Source of the DNA: Marinifilum_A sediminis
GTDB lineage: Bacteria; Bacteroidota; Bacteroidia; Bacteroidales; Marinifilaceae
Assembly: GCA_947496465.1 (NCBI GenBank)
Contig: CANMCX010000011.1
Location: 71,733 to 135,732, forward strand
Reading direction: 5' to 3'
DNA: 64,000 nucleotides
Below, piece after piece: positions 1-7,877 of this stretch. The notes under the pieces were generated by a model. The model saw only the letters and a list, made by a program, of their open reading frames with translations. It did no database searches and was not told the DNA's origin. The stretch's first letter is position 1, and each line of letters begins with the position of its first letter. Made by a program: the position numbers and the translations under genes.

Positions 1-31
1 TCTATGAACTCTGGGCTTATATTCTTTTAGG

Positions 32-2269
32 CTATAGATTTAATCCCAAAGTAATGTATAGGCTTCTTCCCGGAGCATATATTGCTTCATCACTTCCTTT
101 TACAGATCTACTCAAATGCTCGTAATAGGCTTCGTCGAAAATGTTTCGAACTCCTCCTGTCAAATGAAATGAGTCTGATATAAAATAGGAAGCATTTAAA
201 TCTACAATTGAAAAATCCGGTGTTTCTGTTTCTCCATATGATTTTGCAATTCTACTTTGCTTTAAGGCATGTCTGAAATTAATTTCAGGGTGAAATTTAT
301 TTTTACAAAAATGAGCTCCAAAAGCATATCTAATATCCAAAGGCGGAATTTCAGGTAATGCCTGATTTTCATCTTTATTTTTACCGTAAGTATAAGCTAA
401 ATTAATACGATGGTAAAATTGCGAATTGATGGTTTGGTTAAAGCTGATCTCAAATCCGCGCATTACAGCCTTATCTATATTATCATACTGTTTAACACCT
501 GGAGCACTGGACATTTTTGGTGATAAATCGTTTCGAATTTCAGCGCTGATATAGTCTCTTAACATGGATGCAAAAACATTAATATCCAAATTGAATGATT
601 TTGATTGCCATGTAAAATTATAATCTATCTGGTAGTTGATTTCGGGATTCAAATCGGTATTTCCAATCCTTTCGTAAGGATCTACATCTACTGGAAGGTA
701 ATTTATGAATCGTTCGGTTAAGCTTCCACTTCGAGCAGCACGTCCAAACCAGATTCCCATTCTTACTTTATCAGAAATATCGTGAGTTGCTCCAATACTA
801 AGAGAAAGATTCAAATCATCCGAAGGATCGCCAGAGTTAGCTAAAATGAATTCATTGGCTTTGCTTTTGCTTTCTGCCGAATTGTTGTCAATTCTGGTAG
901 ATGCAATAAAATAGGTATTGCCTGATGAGAAATGATACTCTCCAAATACGCCAATATTTGAAATTTTACTATCCTGCCAAATGTTGTCGTAAATTGTGTT
1001 GCCTGCCATTGGTCCCATCAACATTTCACGAGAGCGAGTACCATCAGCTTCTTCCGATTTATAATCTACTCCCGCAAATAATGAACTTTCTTTGAATTGA
1101 AAAGCCGCCTCTGATCTAAATGCATAGTTTTTGGTTTCAGCTTCGGTAATGGCATTTACTTTTCGCGGATTAAGGTTCTTAGTTAAATTATCCATTACAT
1201 GATCAACAAAAGATGCATTTGTAGCAGTCGAAATGGATGCTAAGGCTGAATTGTTAAAAGTAATTTTGTGTCCCAGGCTAATAAGTTTGGTATCATCTTC
1301 TCGTAAATCCATATTTAAAGCCGGAAAATCAACATCTTCGGCGTAATTGCTATTTGCTGATATTTTTAAACTCTGATTTGAAGATAATTTTAGAACTCCC
1401 GAAAGTCCAATATTTCTCCGGTTAAAACTTGAAGTTACTTTGTCTCCATTTCCATCTTCGTAATCCGATCCTTCGCTGTAAGCTCCAAAAATTCCGAAAT
1501 TGTAGAATTTTCCTTTAACTCCTGCCAGAGCTTCTGTTCTGAAAATTTTCCCATTGCTTTCGTAGTTGGTGGTTGCTCGTCCGAAAGCTTGAGTTTTATC
1601 GCTAAAGCTTTTTTGTGAGGATTTAAAATGAATGCTTCCCCCAAATGAATTGCCGTAGCGCAAAGAGTGTGGACCTTTCATGATTTCCACTTTGTCGACC
1701 ATATTTAAAGGAATTTGACTGATTGGTGGATCCATTCGGTTTGGGCATGCTGCAGTAGCACCTAAACCATCATCCATAATAATGTTAATTTGGTTGTATT
1801 TGAATCCTCGTAAAACAGGATCAAAACCATAACTTCCACTTTTTCGAATTCCGCCGATTAATGCAGTCTGACTAAGAAAATCTCCGGCATCGTGCGATAG
1901 TTTATCGCTTGAGTTTACTTTCATCACATCTGATTCTGCTTTACCAGTTTTTCGAGCAATAACGGTTGTTGGCATTAAGGAAATATAGGCTTGGGTCAAA
2001 TATAATTTTCCAGATTCCAGAGCGTCCTTTAGTTGAGTGCTCTTAATGATGATTTTTCCATAGTTAACATGTGATATTTGTAAGTTATCACCTTCATTGT
2101 AAACGATATTTATTTCGCCTGTTGCGGAAGAACTTCCTTTTTGATTCTGATACAAATAATGAGCAAATGCGATGGGCTCTTTCGTATCCTGATCGAGAAT
2201 TTGAATGGTTTTTTGTGCGTAAATCTGAAATCCTAATAGTAGAAAACAGATGGACAATATATTTTTCAT
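32..2269 (-). CDS. OprC-like TonB-dependent copper receptor
   Basis: Outer-membrane TonB-dependent receptor of 745 residues. A signal peptide (1-19, ending IYAQ) is followed by a carboxypeptidase-regulatory-like domain (about 20-100), a plug (about 115-220, including KGPHSLRYGNSFGGS) and a beta barrel that ends in LGLNL. The plug holds CPNRM (C175, M179) and the barrel holds HVM (H357, M359). The copper importer OprC binds Cu with a CxxxM/HxM set at nearly the same spacing (family knowledge), so copper is the likely substrate. The gene 110 bases upstream on the same strand codes for a small Cys-rich protein often found beside such receptors. The substrate is inferred; the receptor class is secure. 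Confidence 0.9.
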   Translation of the reverse strand: MKNILSICFLLLGFQIYAQKTIQILDQDTKEPIAFAHYLYQNQKGSSSATGEINIVYNEGDNLQISHVNYGKIIIKSTQLKDALESGKLYLTQAYISLMPTTVIARKTGKAESDVMKVNSSDKLSHDAGDFLSQTALIGGIRKSGSYGFDPVLRGFKYNQINIIMDDGLGATAACPNRMDPPISQIPLNMVDKVEIMKGPHSLRYGNSFGGSIHFKSSQKSFSDKTQAFGRATTNYESNGKIFRTEALAGVKGKFYNFGIFGAYSEGSDYEDGNGDKVTSSFNRRNIGLSGVLKLSSNQSLKISANSNYAEDVDFPALNMDLREDDTKLISLGHKITFNNSALASISTATNASFVDHVMDNLTKNLNPRKVNAITEAETKNYAFRSEAAFQFKESSLFAGVDYKSEEADGTRSREMLMGPMAGNTIYDNIWQDSKISNIGVFGEYHFSSGNTYFIASTRIDNNSAESKSKANEFILANSGDPSDDLNLSLSIGATHDISDKVRMGIWFGRAARSGSLTERFINYLPVDVDPYERIGNTDLNPEINYQIDYNFTWQSKSFNLDINVFASMLRDYISAEIRNDLSPKMSSAPGVKQYDNIDKAVMRGFEISFNQTINSQFYHRINLAYTYGKNKDENQALPEIPPLDIRYAFGAHFCKNKFHPEINFRHALKQSRIAKSYGETETPDFSIVDLNASYFISDSFHLTGGVRNIFDEAYYEHLSRSVKGSDEAIYAPGRSLYITLGLNL

Positions 2270-2379
2270 CCTTGATTTTTTAAGGTAAGTAATGATGTAC
2301 TCCTGAAAATTAGGGGTACAAAGAATTTCGATATCAATAAATTGAAATTGATTTCGAGAAAAATGGATATTTCGATAGA

Positions 2380-2742
2380 TTATGAGTTCGGAGGATGATA
2401 TATGTCTGATATCCCTGTAATGGGACTTAAATTTTTAAAAAGGAAAGAAACCTTATTTTTTGAAATTATTGGTGTTGGTAGTTGTGTGGAAGTATAAAGA
2501 ATGAAGCATTGAATTTCTTTCTCAATAACTAATTGATCGTTTTTTGATTTGTTTTCTTCCTGTTCTTTGATTTGTTTTTTTAAATGACATTTACCATTGC
2601 ATTCCATTTCGGGTTTGTCTTTGTTCTCGCAAATTTCTGCGAATATATCTTGGTTGATTTTAAAATTTAGCACGATAATGGCTGTCTCAAATGTTTGGAA
2701 TGAGAAAAGAATGAGCAGCAGATATGTGAAAAATCTCTTCAA
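2380..2742 (-). CDS. small Cys-rich membrane/exported protein paired with copper receptor
   Basis: Short protein with one hydrophobic segment (FFTYLLLILFSF) and then a polar region with CENKDKPEMECNGKCHLKKQ, i.e. three Cys plus His and Lys in a compact block. Similar small proteins occur next to copper-type TonB receptors in Bacteroidetes; I know of no assigned function, and metal handling is an inference from the Cys/His block and from the neighbour. I start it at TTG 2742, which puts the hydrophobic segment at the N-terminus as a signal. An in-frame ATG at 2832 would add 30 residues but lies inside the terminator hairpin of the upstream genes, and a promoter -7 match (2814-2821) lies downstream of it. 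Confidence 0.65.
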   Translation of the reverse strand: MKRFFTYLLLILFSFQTFETAIIVLNFKINQDIFAEICENKDKPEMECNGKCHLKKQIKEQEENKSKNDQLVIEKEIQCFILYTSTQLPTPIISKNKVSFLFKNLSPITGISDIYHPPNS

Positions 2743-2813
2743 TAGGGATAATAAAAGACAATTGTGTATTAAATATACAAAAGCTTTATGTAATGAGTAA
2801 TGTAAATTAGCCA

Positions 2814-2821
2814 CAAAAATA
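2814..2821 (-). promoter_or_regulatory. -7 promoter element candidate (TATTTTTG)
   Basis: On the minus strand the bases read TATTTTTG, a match to the Bacteroidetes -7 consensus TAnnTTTG. It lies just after the selD-yedF terminator and about 72 bases before the TTG start at 2742. No good -33 element was seen, so this is tentative. Confidence 0.35.
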
Positions 2822-2850
2822 AAAAAGCTCATCCAAAGTTTGGATGAGCT
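2817..2850 (-). terminator. terminator of selD-yedF
   Basis: Inverted repeat AGCTCATCCAAA (2826-2837) and TTTGGATGAGCT (2839-2850), followed on the minus strand by a T run. It lies 24 bases past the yedF stop. A T run on the other side could also let it act on the plus strand. Confidence 0.75.
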
Positions 2851-2873
2851 AATTTTTTATATCGAGTTTTTAC

Positions 2874-3215
2874 TTACAGATTGATTACTTTATCGGCATC
2901 TGCCTGAAGAGTAATGATATCAGGCATGCTTCCTATTGCTCCAACTTTAATTTGATCTAACAGGTTGAAATATTCAAGACAAGTTTTACACGCCAGCATT
3001 CTAACTCCTTTTTGTTCCAGGTTTTGCAGAGCTTCTAATGCTGGAGAGTTTTCACAAATCAATTTCACTCCTGCATTGTAGAAAACAATGATTTTCGGCA
3101 ATCTGCCTTCGGCATCTAAAAGTTTAAAATAGTTGCTTGCTAATTTTACACCCAACTCTTCGCTTCCCGAACCCATTCCATTCTGGGTAATCTGTATCAA
3201 TGTATTTTTGTGCAT
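2874..3215 (-). CDS. yedF: YedF-like DsrE-family selenium metabolism protein
   Basis: Protein of 113 residues with the DsrE/DsrF fold pattern: an N-terminal segment ending NGMGSGSEELGVKLASN, a middle strand KIIVFYNAGVKL, and CKTCLEYF with two Cys near the C-terminus. It matches the C-terminal half of the YedF family described as a sulfurtransferase-like protein of selenium metabolism; the N-terminal TusA-like domain is absent. It starts 2 bases after the selD stop, so the two are surely one operon. It may present or bind selenide or persulfide for SelD; that role is inferred. Without the TusA half, a generic DsrE protein is possible, but the selD linkage favours YedF. Confidence 0.85.
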   Translation of the reverse strand: MHKNTLIQITQNGMGSGSEELGVKLASNYFKLLDAEGRLPKIIVFYNAGVKLICENSPALEALQNLEQKGVRMLACKTCLEYFNLLDQIKVGAIGSMPDIITLQADADKVINL

Positions 3216-3217
3216 AA

Positions 3218-4258
3218 TTATCTTACGCTAATATATGGTTCGTTATCATCTTTTCTTTCCATCAATTTACCAATTGGATTCAAGTTGAATCCTTCTGATT
3301 TTGCCAGCTCTACAAAGTCTGAAATGTTATCATCGTTTACAGCTACCAAAAGTCCGCCACTCGTTTGAGGATCGCAAAGCAGAGCTTTCTGATCTTCGGT
3401 AATTTCTCCAATTAAATGACCGTAAGAAGCCCAATTGCGTCGTGTTCCTCCAGGCGTACTTCCTTTTTGAATCAAATCTTCAACACCATCGATTTTTGGA
3501 ACAGCATTGTAATCGATTTCCGCATTAACTTTACTTCCTTCGCAAATTTCACTTAAGTGACCTAAAAGACCAAAACCGGTAACATCAGTCATCGATTTAA
3601 TATATTCTTGTTCTCCGAAAACTACACCAACTTTATTTAAACTGCACATTAAATCAACTGCAATCTGATTGTTTTCGTGAGCGATTAATTTCTTTTTCTC
3701 AGCAGTGGTAAGAACACCAATTCCTAAAGGTTTGGTTAAAAATAGAGTACAATTCGGACTTGCTGTATTGTTTTTCTTTACACGATCGGTTGCAACAATT
3801 CCATTTACCGATAATCCAAAAACAGGATCACCAATATCGATGGAATGACCACCCGCTAATTGAATGTCTGCGTTTGCACAAACATCTCTGGCTCCTTCAA
3901 TTACTTTTTGGGCAATATCAGTTGATAATTTATCTAAAGGCCAGGCTAAAATAGCTAATGCCATAATCGGTTTTCCGCCCATTGCATAAATATCACTTAT
4001 GGCATTTGTAGCAGCAATTCTACCAAAATCATACGGATCATCAACAATAGGAGTGAAAAAATCGGTGGTGCTTATCAAAGCTTGTCCGTTTCCCAAGTCG
4101 AATACCGCGGCATCGTCTTTTGTGTCGTTGCCAACCAGTAAATTTGGATTCGGGACTCTTGGTGTGCTGCTTTTTAGTATACATTCTAAATCTTTTGGTG
4201 AGATTTTACAGCCACATCCAGCTCCCGGACTAAACTGAGTCAGTTTCTTAGTTTCCAT
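3218..4258 (-). CDS. selD: selenide, water dikinase SelD
   Basis: Makes selenophosphate from selenide and ATP, the selenium donor for selenocysteine and for 2-selenouridine in tRNA. The N-terminus has SPGAGCGCKIS, with C15 and K18 matching the catalytic Cys17/Lys20 of the E. coli enzyme. This is a Cys form: no in-frame TGA is present. Further AIR-synthase-fold motifs are DDAAVFDLGNGQ, TTDFFTPIVDDPYDFG, DVTGFGLLGHL and DPQTSGGLL. The length of 346 is normal. It is the first gene of the operon with yedF. No selA, selB, selC or selU/mnmH is in the window, so which selenium end-product is made cannot be told. Confidence 0.97.
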   Translation of the reverse strand: METKKLTQFSPGAGCGCKISPKDLECILKSSTPRVPNPNLLVGNDTKDDAAVFDLGNGQALISTTDFFTPIVDDPYDFGRIAATNAISDIYAMGGKPIMALAILAWPLDKLSTDIAQKVIEGARDVCANADIQLAGGHSIDIGDPVFGLSVNGIVATDRVKKNNTASPNCTLFLTKPLGIGVLTTAEKKKLIAHENNQIAVDLMCSLNKVGVVFGEQEYIKSMTDVTGFGLLGHLSEICEGSKVNAEIDYNAVPKIDGVEDLIQKGSTPGGTRRNWASYGHLIGEITEDQKALLCDPQTSGGLLVAVNDDNISDFVELAKSEGFNLNPIGKLMERKDDNEPYISVR

Positions 4259-4414
4259 TCTATTATCTGATCTGTTAAATTATCCGGCAAAGATATCACT
4301 TTTTAGCCTTCGTTGTCACTCGGATAGCAGTCTAATTTTAACAATATTTATTGTGCAGAGATGAGTAAAATCTCTTAAATTTGATATTTCAATTTTGAAT
4401 TAATTGTTTGTGAT

Positions 4415-5164
4415 TTGAAAAGACTGTTTAAATTATCTGGATTGTTACTTGTTGTTACAATGATTAGTGCATTCTCGTGTACAACACAGAAGAAATATGC
4501 CGAAGCATATTCTGATTGTGATGCATTTACTTGTGTAAATGAGGTGGATAGAAATGAACAGTTAGAATTAAAGAAGATTGGTAAGCGAAAATTACAGATC
4601 TATTTGATTCGACACGCTAAGCCAAATTTGAAAAAGAAGTTGTTCTATTCGGCGAAAGAAGCGCAGCAGTATGTGATCGATTACAATTCGGTGCCAGTAA
4701 TTCCTATAGATAAAAATCTTGTGGAAGTAAACTTAAATCCTGATCATACCATCTATTGTTCCAATTTACCTCGCTCACAGGAAACTGCGCTATCGATTTT
4801 TGGAGATCGTTTTCCAGTAGTTTCTGATTCCATCTTTCGAGAGTTTGAAATCAGAATGATAAACGCAAATAGCATTGTAAAGCTGCCTCTTGGATTATGG
4901 CAGGCTTTTAGTCGCGGAAGTTGGATGTTGGGCTACAATCACCGTGGAATAGAGAGTCGGGAAGAATCAAAATTACGTACAAAACAAGCTGCCGAAAACC
5001 TAATTAAAGTTGCAGAAAAGGAAGAAACAGCGGTCTTAGTTGCTCATGGCATGCTAAACGGAGGAATTGCAAAGGAACTAATTAAACAAGGTTGGCAGAT
5101 CACTCAAAAAAAAGGTCAGGTAAACCTTGGAGCTACCATCCTTGTTAAAATTGTTGATTTGTAA
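4415..5164 (+). CDS. lipoprotein histidine phosphatase
   Basis: A 249-residue protein with a lipoprotein signal (lipobox SAFSC, Cys22) and then a histidine-phosphatase domain: LIRHAKP (about 64-70, phospho-accepting His), SNLPRSQETA with the second Arg, and LVAHGM near the C-terminus with the second His. It should be anchored in the periplasm or outer membrane. The substrate is unknown. The start is TTG at 4415; it puts the Lys/Arg-rich n-region MKRLFK right before the hydrophobic core, and no in-frame ATG lies upstream of the signal. It converges with the methyltransferase gene, with only 9 bases between the stops. Confidence 0.85.
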   Translation: MKRLFKLSGLLLVVTMISAFSCTTQKKYAEAYSDCDAFTCVNEVDRNEQLELKKIGKRKLQIYLIRHAKPNLKKKLFYSAKEAQQYVIDYNSVPVIPIDKNLVEVNLNPDHTIYCSNLPRSQETALSIFGDRFPVVSDSIFREFEIRMINANSIVKLPLGLWQAFSRGSWMLGYNHRGIESREESKLRTKQAAENLIKVAEKEETAVLVAHGMLNGGIAKELIKQGWQITQKKGQVNLGATILVKIVDL

Positions 5165-5173
5165 TTTGAAGAA

Positions 5174-5815
5174 TTACTTTTTCCGAATCATCATCAATCC
5201 ATGACGAATGGGTAGCATTAGATTTTCTACTCTATCGTCTTTTTGTACGTGATCGTTAAATGCGAGAATTCCTTGAGTTTGTTTATCGTTTGGGTCTACC
5301 TTATCAACAACTTTACCATCCCAAAGAACATCGTCGGCTAAAATGAAACCACCTTGTTTTAGTTTTGGTAATACGGCTTCGAAATACTCAATGTACTGGC
5401 GCTTGTCGGCATCAATAAATACCATGTCAAAACATTCTTCAAGTTTTGGAATGATATCCAAGGCCTCGCCAATATGGAACTCAATTTGATTTTCGCAACC
5501 AGATTGCTTAATAAATTTTCGGGTGAAATATTCCAATTCATCATTGCAATCAATGGTATGAATAACGCAATCATCTGAAGTTCCCATAGCCATACTAATG
5601 GCGGAATATCCAGTGTATGTGCCAATTTCCAGTACGCGTTTAGGATTCATCATTTGGCAAATCATTTTTAAAAACTTGCCTTGTAAATGTCCCGAAAGCA
5701 TTCTTGGGCGAAGCATTTTAACATGTGTTTCGCGCGATAAATCTTTTAAAACTTGCTCTTCGTTTTCGGTGTGTGTTAGAATATAGTCTTCCAGCTCTTT
5801 GTTAATCTCCAGCAT
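5174..5815 (-). CDS. SAM-dependent O-methyltransferase (class I, COMT-like)
   Basis: Protein of 213 residues with the Rossmann SAM-binding motif VLEIGTYTGYSAISMA (about 61-76), an acidic strand end DMVFIDADK (metal/SAM site in the family) and ILADDVLWDGKV. It belongs to the O-methyltransferase 3 family (catechol/caffeoyl-CoA type; TrmR-like tRNA enzymes also fall here), so the substrate may be a small phenol or tRNA. The N-terminal block of Arg/Lys (RETHVKMLRPRM) is typical. It starts 3 bases after the M16 protease stop, so the two are likely co-transcribed. Confidence 0.9.
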   Translation of the reverse strand: MLEINKELEDYILTHTENEEQVLKDLSRETHVKMLRPRMLSGHLQGKFLKMICQMMNPKRVLEIGTYTGYSAISMAMGTSDDCVIHTIDCNDELEYFTRKFIKQSGCENQIEFHIGEALDIIPKLEECFDMVFIDADKRQYIEYFEAVLPKLKQGGFILADDVLWDGKVVDKVDPNDKQTQGILAFNDHVQKDDRVENLMLPIRHGLMMIRKK

Positions 5816-5818
5816 GAC

Positions 5819-7039
5819 TTATTTGTACATCAAAGTGGTTAATTTTTCTTTGTCTAAAATCTCGTTGGCAACTTCCATCAACTGTTCCGCAGTTATCGAT
5901 TCTACTTTTTGGTAAATCTCCTCAAGAGAATCTACACGATTGTACAGGAGGAAACTTTTGCCAACATTCAACATCAAATTTTCATTGTTCTCCGATGAAA
6001 TGGCAATTTGACCAATCATCTGATTTTTAGCCTTTGTTAATTGTCCAGGTCCTAATTTCTTTGTGCAAAGTAAATCCATTTCTTTGTGAATTAGACTTAA
6101 ACATTTATCAAGATAACCTTTGTCAGTTCCAAAGTAGATGCTGAAAACTCCAGTATCAACGTAAGGTGAATAATTGGCTTCGATATTGTATGCCAGTCCG
6201 TGTTTTTCGCGAAGAGTTAAATTCAATCGAGAATTCATTCCTGGTCCACCTAAAATATTGGTGAGCAGTGAAAGAGGAATTCTTCTTTCGTCATTGGCAT
6301 CGTAAGCTACATTTCCAAGTACACAATGTCTTTGAAAAGTATTTTTTTCTAATGTTAATGTTCTTGGTTTGTAAGAATTTGGTTTGATTCTTTTGTTAGT
6401 GCGAAGATTCACGGGAATGTGGCCAAAGAATTTCTCCACCATTTTAACCAGCTTCTTAAAATCGATATTCCCAACCGAACTAATTACCATTTGATCTGTA
6501 TGATAATTGTTCTCGATAAAACTCAGAATATCATTTCGCTTAAAAGCTTTAATGTGCTTTGGAGTTCCTAAAATATTTCGTCCTATCGGGTCTTTTTTGA
6601 AAATTAATTCTTCGAAATCATCAAAAATTAATTCCGAAGGAGAATCTTTATATGAATTGATTTCATCAAGAATTACCTCTTTTTCTTTTTCCAGTTCCTT
6701 ATCAGGAAAAACAGAATTAAATGTGATATCGCTAATTAGCTCAAGAGCTCTTTTGTAATCCTTGTCAAGGAAAGTAGTGTAAACACATGTTTCTTCCTTG
6801 GTTGTGTAAGCATTCAATTCTCCGCCAACATCTTCCATGCGACTTAAAATATGATATGCTTTACGCTTTGTTGTTCCTTTGAACACCACATGCTCTATAA
6901 AGTGAGCAATTCCCCATTCTTCTTCTTTCTCATCTCGGGAACCGGTATTCAAAATAATTCCGCAATGCGCAACAGTGGCATTCACCGGACGATGAATCAG
7001 GCGGATACCATTTGATAATGTGTGAGTTTCGAATACCAT
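5819..7039 (-). CDS. M16 family zinc metallopeptidase (processing-peptidase-like)
   Basis: A 406-residue protein with the inverted zinc motif HFIEH (HxxEH, about 46-50), the distal Glu in EKEVILDEI, and the C-terminal substrate-binding GLAYNIEA, giving a full two-lobe M16B unit. No signal peptide is visible, which suggests a cytosolic role, although some relatives are exported. Homologues in Bacteroidetes often stand beside an O-methyltransferase gene, as here. The physiological substrate is not known. It is the first gene of a two-gene operon. Confidence 0.93.
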   Translation of the reverse strand: MVFETHTLSNGIRLIHRPVNATVAHCGIILNTGSRDEKEEEWGIAHFIEHVVFKGTTKRKAYHILSRMEDVGGELNAYTTKEETCVYTTFLDKDYKRALELISDITFNSVFPDKELEKEKEVILDEINSYKDSPSELIFDDFEELIFKKDPIGRNILGTPKHIKAFKRNDILSFIENNYHTDQMVISSVGNIDFKKLVKMVEKFFGHIPVNLRTNKRIKPNSYKPRTLTLEKNTFQRHCVLGNVAYDANDERRIPLSLLTNILGGPGMNSRLNLTLREKHGLAYNIEANYSPYVDTGVFSIYFGTDKGYLDKCLSLIHKEMDLLCTKKLGPGQLTKAKNQMIGQIAISSENNENLMLNVGKSFLLYNRVDSLEEIYQKVESITAEQLMEVANEILDKEKLTTLMYK

Positions 7040-7117
7040 ATACTTTTTTATTAGGCTGCAAAGGTAACAAGAAGTTTATAATCCGATTAAAATTCCTCTC
7101 TAATTTTCTTGTTTTTA

Positions 7118-7148
7118 TTTGGAGGTGTAAATTTTTTACGTACTTTTG
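7118..7148 (+). promoter_or_regulatory. promoter of tandem tRNA-Phe genes
   Basis: TTTG (7118-7121), 19-base spacer, TACTTTTG (7141-7148): an exact match to the Bacteroidetes -33/-7 layout (TTTG and TAnnTTTG). Its -7 element ends 18 bases before the first tRNA-Phe. Confidence 0.85.
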
Positions 7149-7166
7149 CATCGCTCAAGTAAAGAG

Positions 7167-7242
7167 GGTGCCATAGCTCAGTTGGTAGAGCAATGGACTG
7201 AAAATCCATGTGTCCCTGGTTCGATTCCAGGTGGCACCACCA
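7167..7242 (+). tRNA. tRNA-Phe (GAA), CCA encoded
   Basis: Full cloverleaf: acceptor GGTGCCA/TGGCACC, D arm with GCTCAGTTGGTAGAGC, anticodon stem ATGGA/TCCAT with loop CTGAAAA (anticodon GAA at 7200-7202), T arm CCTGGTTCGATTCCAGG and discriminator A7239. CCA follows directly (7240-7242), unlike the two sister copies. Confidence 0.97.
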
Positions 7243-7270
7243 CTTTTTCTTCGAGTAATAATACCAGAAG

Positions 7271-7343
7271 GGTACCATAGCTCAGTTGGTAGAGCAATGG
7301 ACTGAAAATCCATGTGTCCCTGGTTCGATTCCAGGTGGTACCA
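7271..7343 (+). tRNA. tRNA-Phe (GAA), second copy
   Basis: Same sequence as the first copy except for a paired change in the acceptor stem (GGTACCA/TGGTACC). Anticodon GAA at 7304-7306. No encoded CCA: CGA follows the discriminator A7343. It lies 28 bases after the first copy, probably in the same transcript. Confidence 0.97.
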
Positions 7344-7345
7344 CG

Positions 7346-7382
7346 AAAAGAGAGAAAAGCGTAATGTTTTTCTCTCTTTTTT
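7346..7382 (+). terminator. terminator of the tandem tRNA-Phe unit
   Basis: Inverted repeat AAAAGAGAGAAAA (7346-7358) and TTTTCTCTCTTTT (7368-7380), ending in a T run, directly after the second tRNA-Phe. Confidence 0.75.
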
Positions 7383-7420
7383 GTTTTTGTATATTTGATA
7401 TTACCAATGAATAATATCAA

Positions 7421-7828
7421 ATGATAAAATATCACTCTAAAATTGGAACAGGAATTCTTATTTTTTTGATTGGAATTTTAGGTGGTTTAACCGTAATTAC
7501 GATATACTACGAAGCTTGGCTTGGTGTAGTAATTATAGGTTCAGTAGGGGTATTTATAGGCTATATCTTCTCTTCAACCCAATATATTATTCATGATCAG
7601 ATATTGAATATCAAAAGTGGATTTGTAGTTAATATTTCTATTCAGATTAGTGCAATTAAAAGTGTTACCAAGAGCCGTAACCCGATTAGTTCTCCCGCCA
7701 ATTCTTTCGATAGAATTGAGATTAGATACAATAAGTATGATACGATATTAATCTCGCCTAGAAATCAAAAAGTATTTATTCAGGATTTGAAAGAAGCTAA
7801 TCCAAGTATTGAGCTGAAAGGTTTTTAG
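7421..7828 (+). CDS. small membrane protein with bacterial PH-like domain
   Basis: Protein of 135 residues: two membrane segments (about 9-28 and 33-51, around GTGILIFLIGILGG and LGVVIIGSVGVFIGYIF) and then a beta-rich domain with YIIHDQILNIKSG, IQISAIKSVTKSRNPISSP and ISPRNQKVFIQDL. This pattern fits the bPH_4 (old DUF1200, YyaB-like) family. No function is known. The SRNPxSSPAxSFDRI block is typical of the family. It stands alone between the tRNA terminator and a convergent S41 protease. A TATATTTG -7 match lies at 7390-7397. Confidence 0.8.
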   Translation: MIKYHSKIGTGILIFLIGILGGLTVITIYYEAWLGVVIIGSVGVFIGYIFSSTQYIIHDQILNIKSGFVVNISIQISAIKSVTKSRNPISSPANSFDRIEIRYNKYDTILISPRNQKVFIQDLKEANPSIELKGF

Positions 7829-7877
7829 TAAAGCAATTAGAATAAATTATTCATTTACTCAAACCTCATTTGCTTAT

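Noticed and set aside
2743..2832. ATG 2832 as start of the small Cys-rich protein
   Set aside because: It lies within the selD-yedF terminator stem and upstream of a -7 element; TTG 2742 gives a normal signal segment. Not excluded, but less likely.
3218..4258. SelD as a selenoprotein
   Set aside because: The active-site codon is for Cys; no in-frame TGA was found.
7087..7435. Small minus-strand reading frames over the tRNA genes
   Set aside because: They are mirror translations of tRNA repeats (shared VVPPGIEPGTHGFS-type peptide), a well-known artefact.
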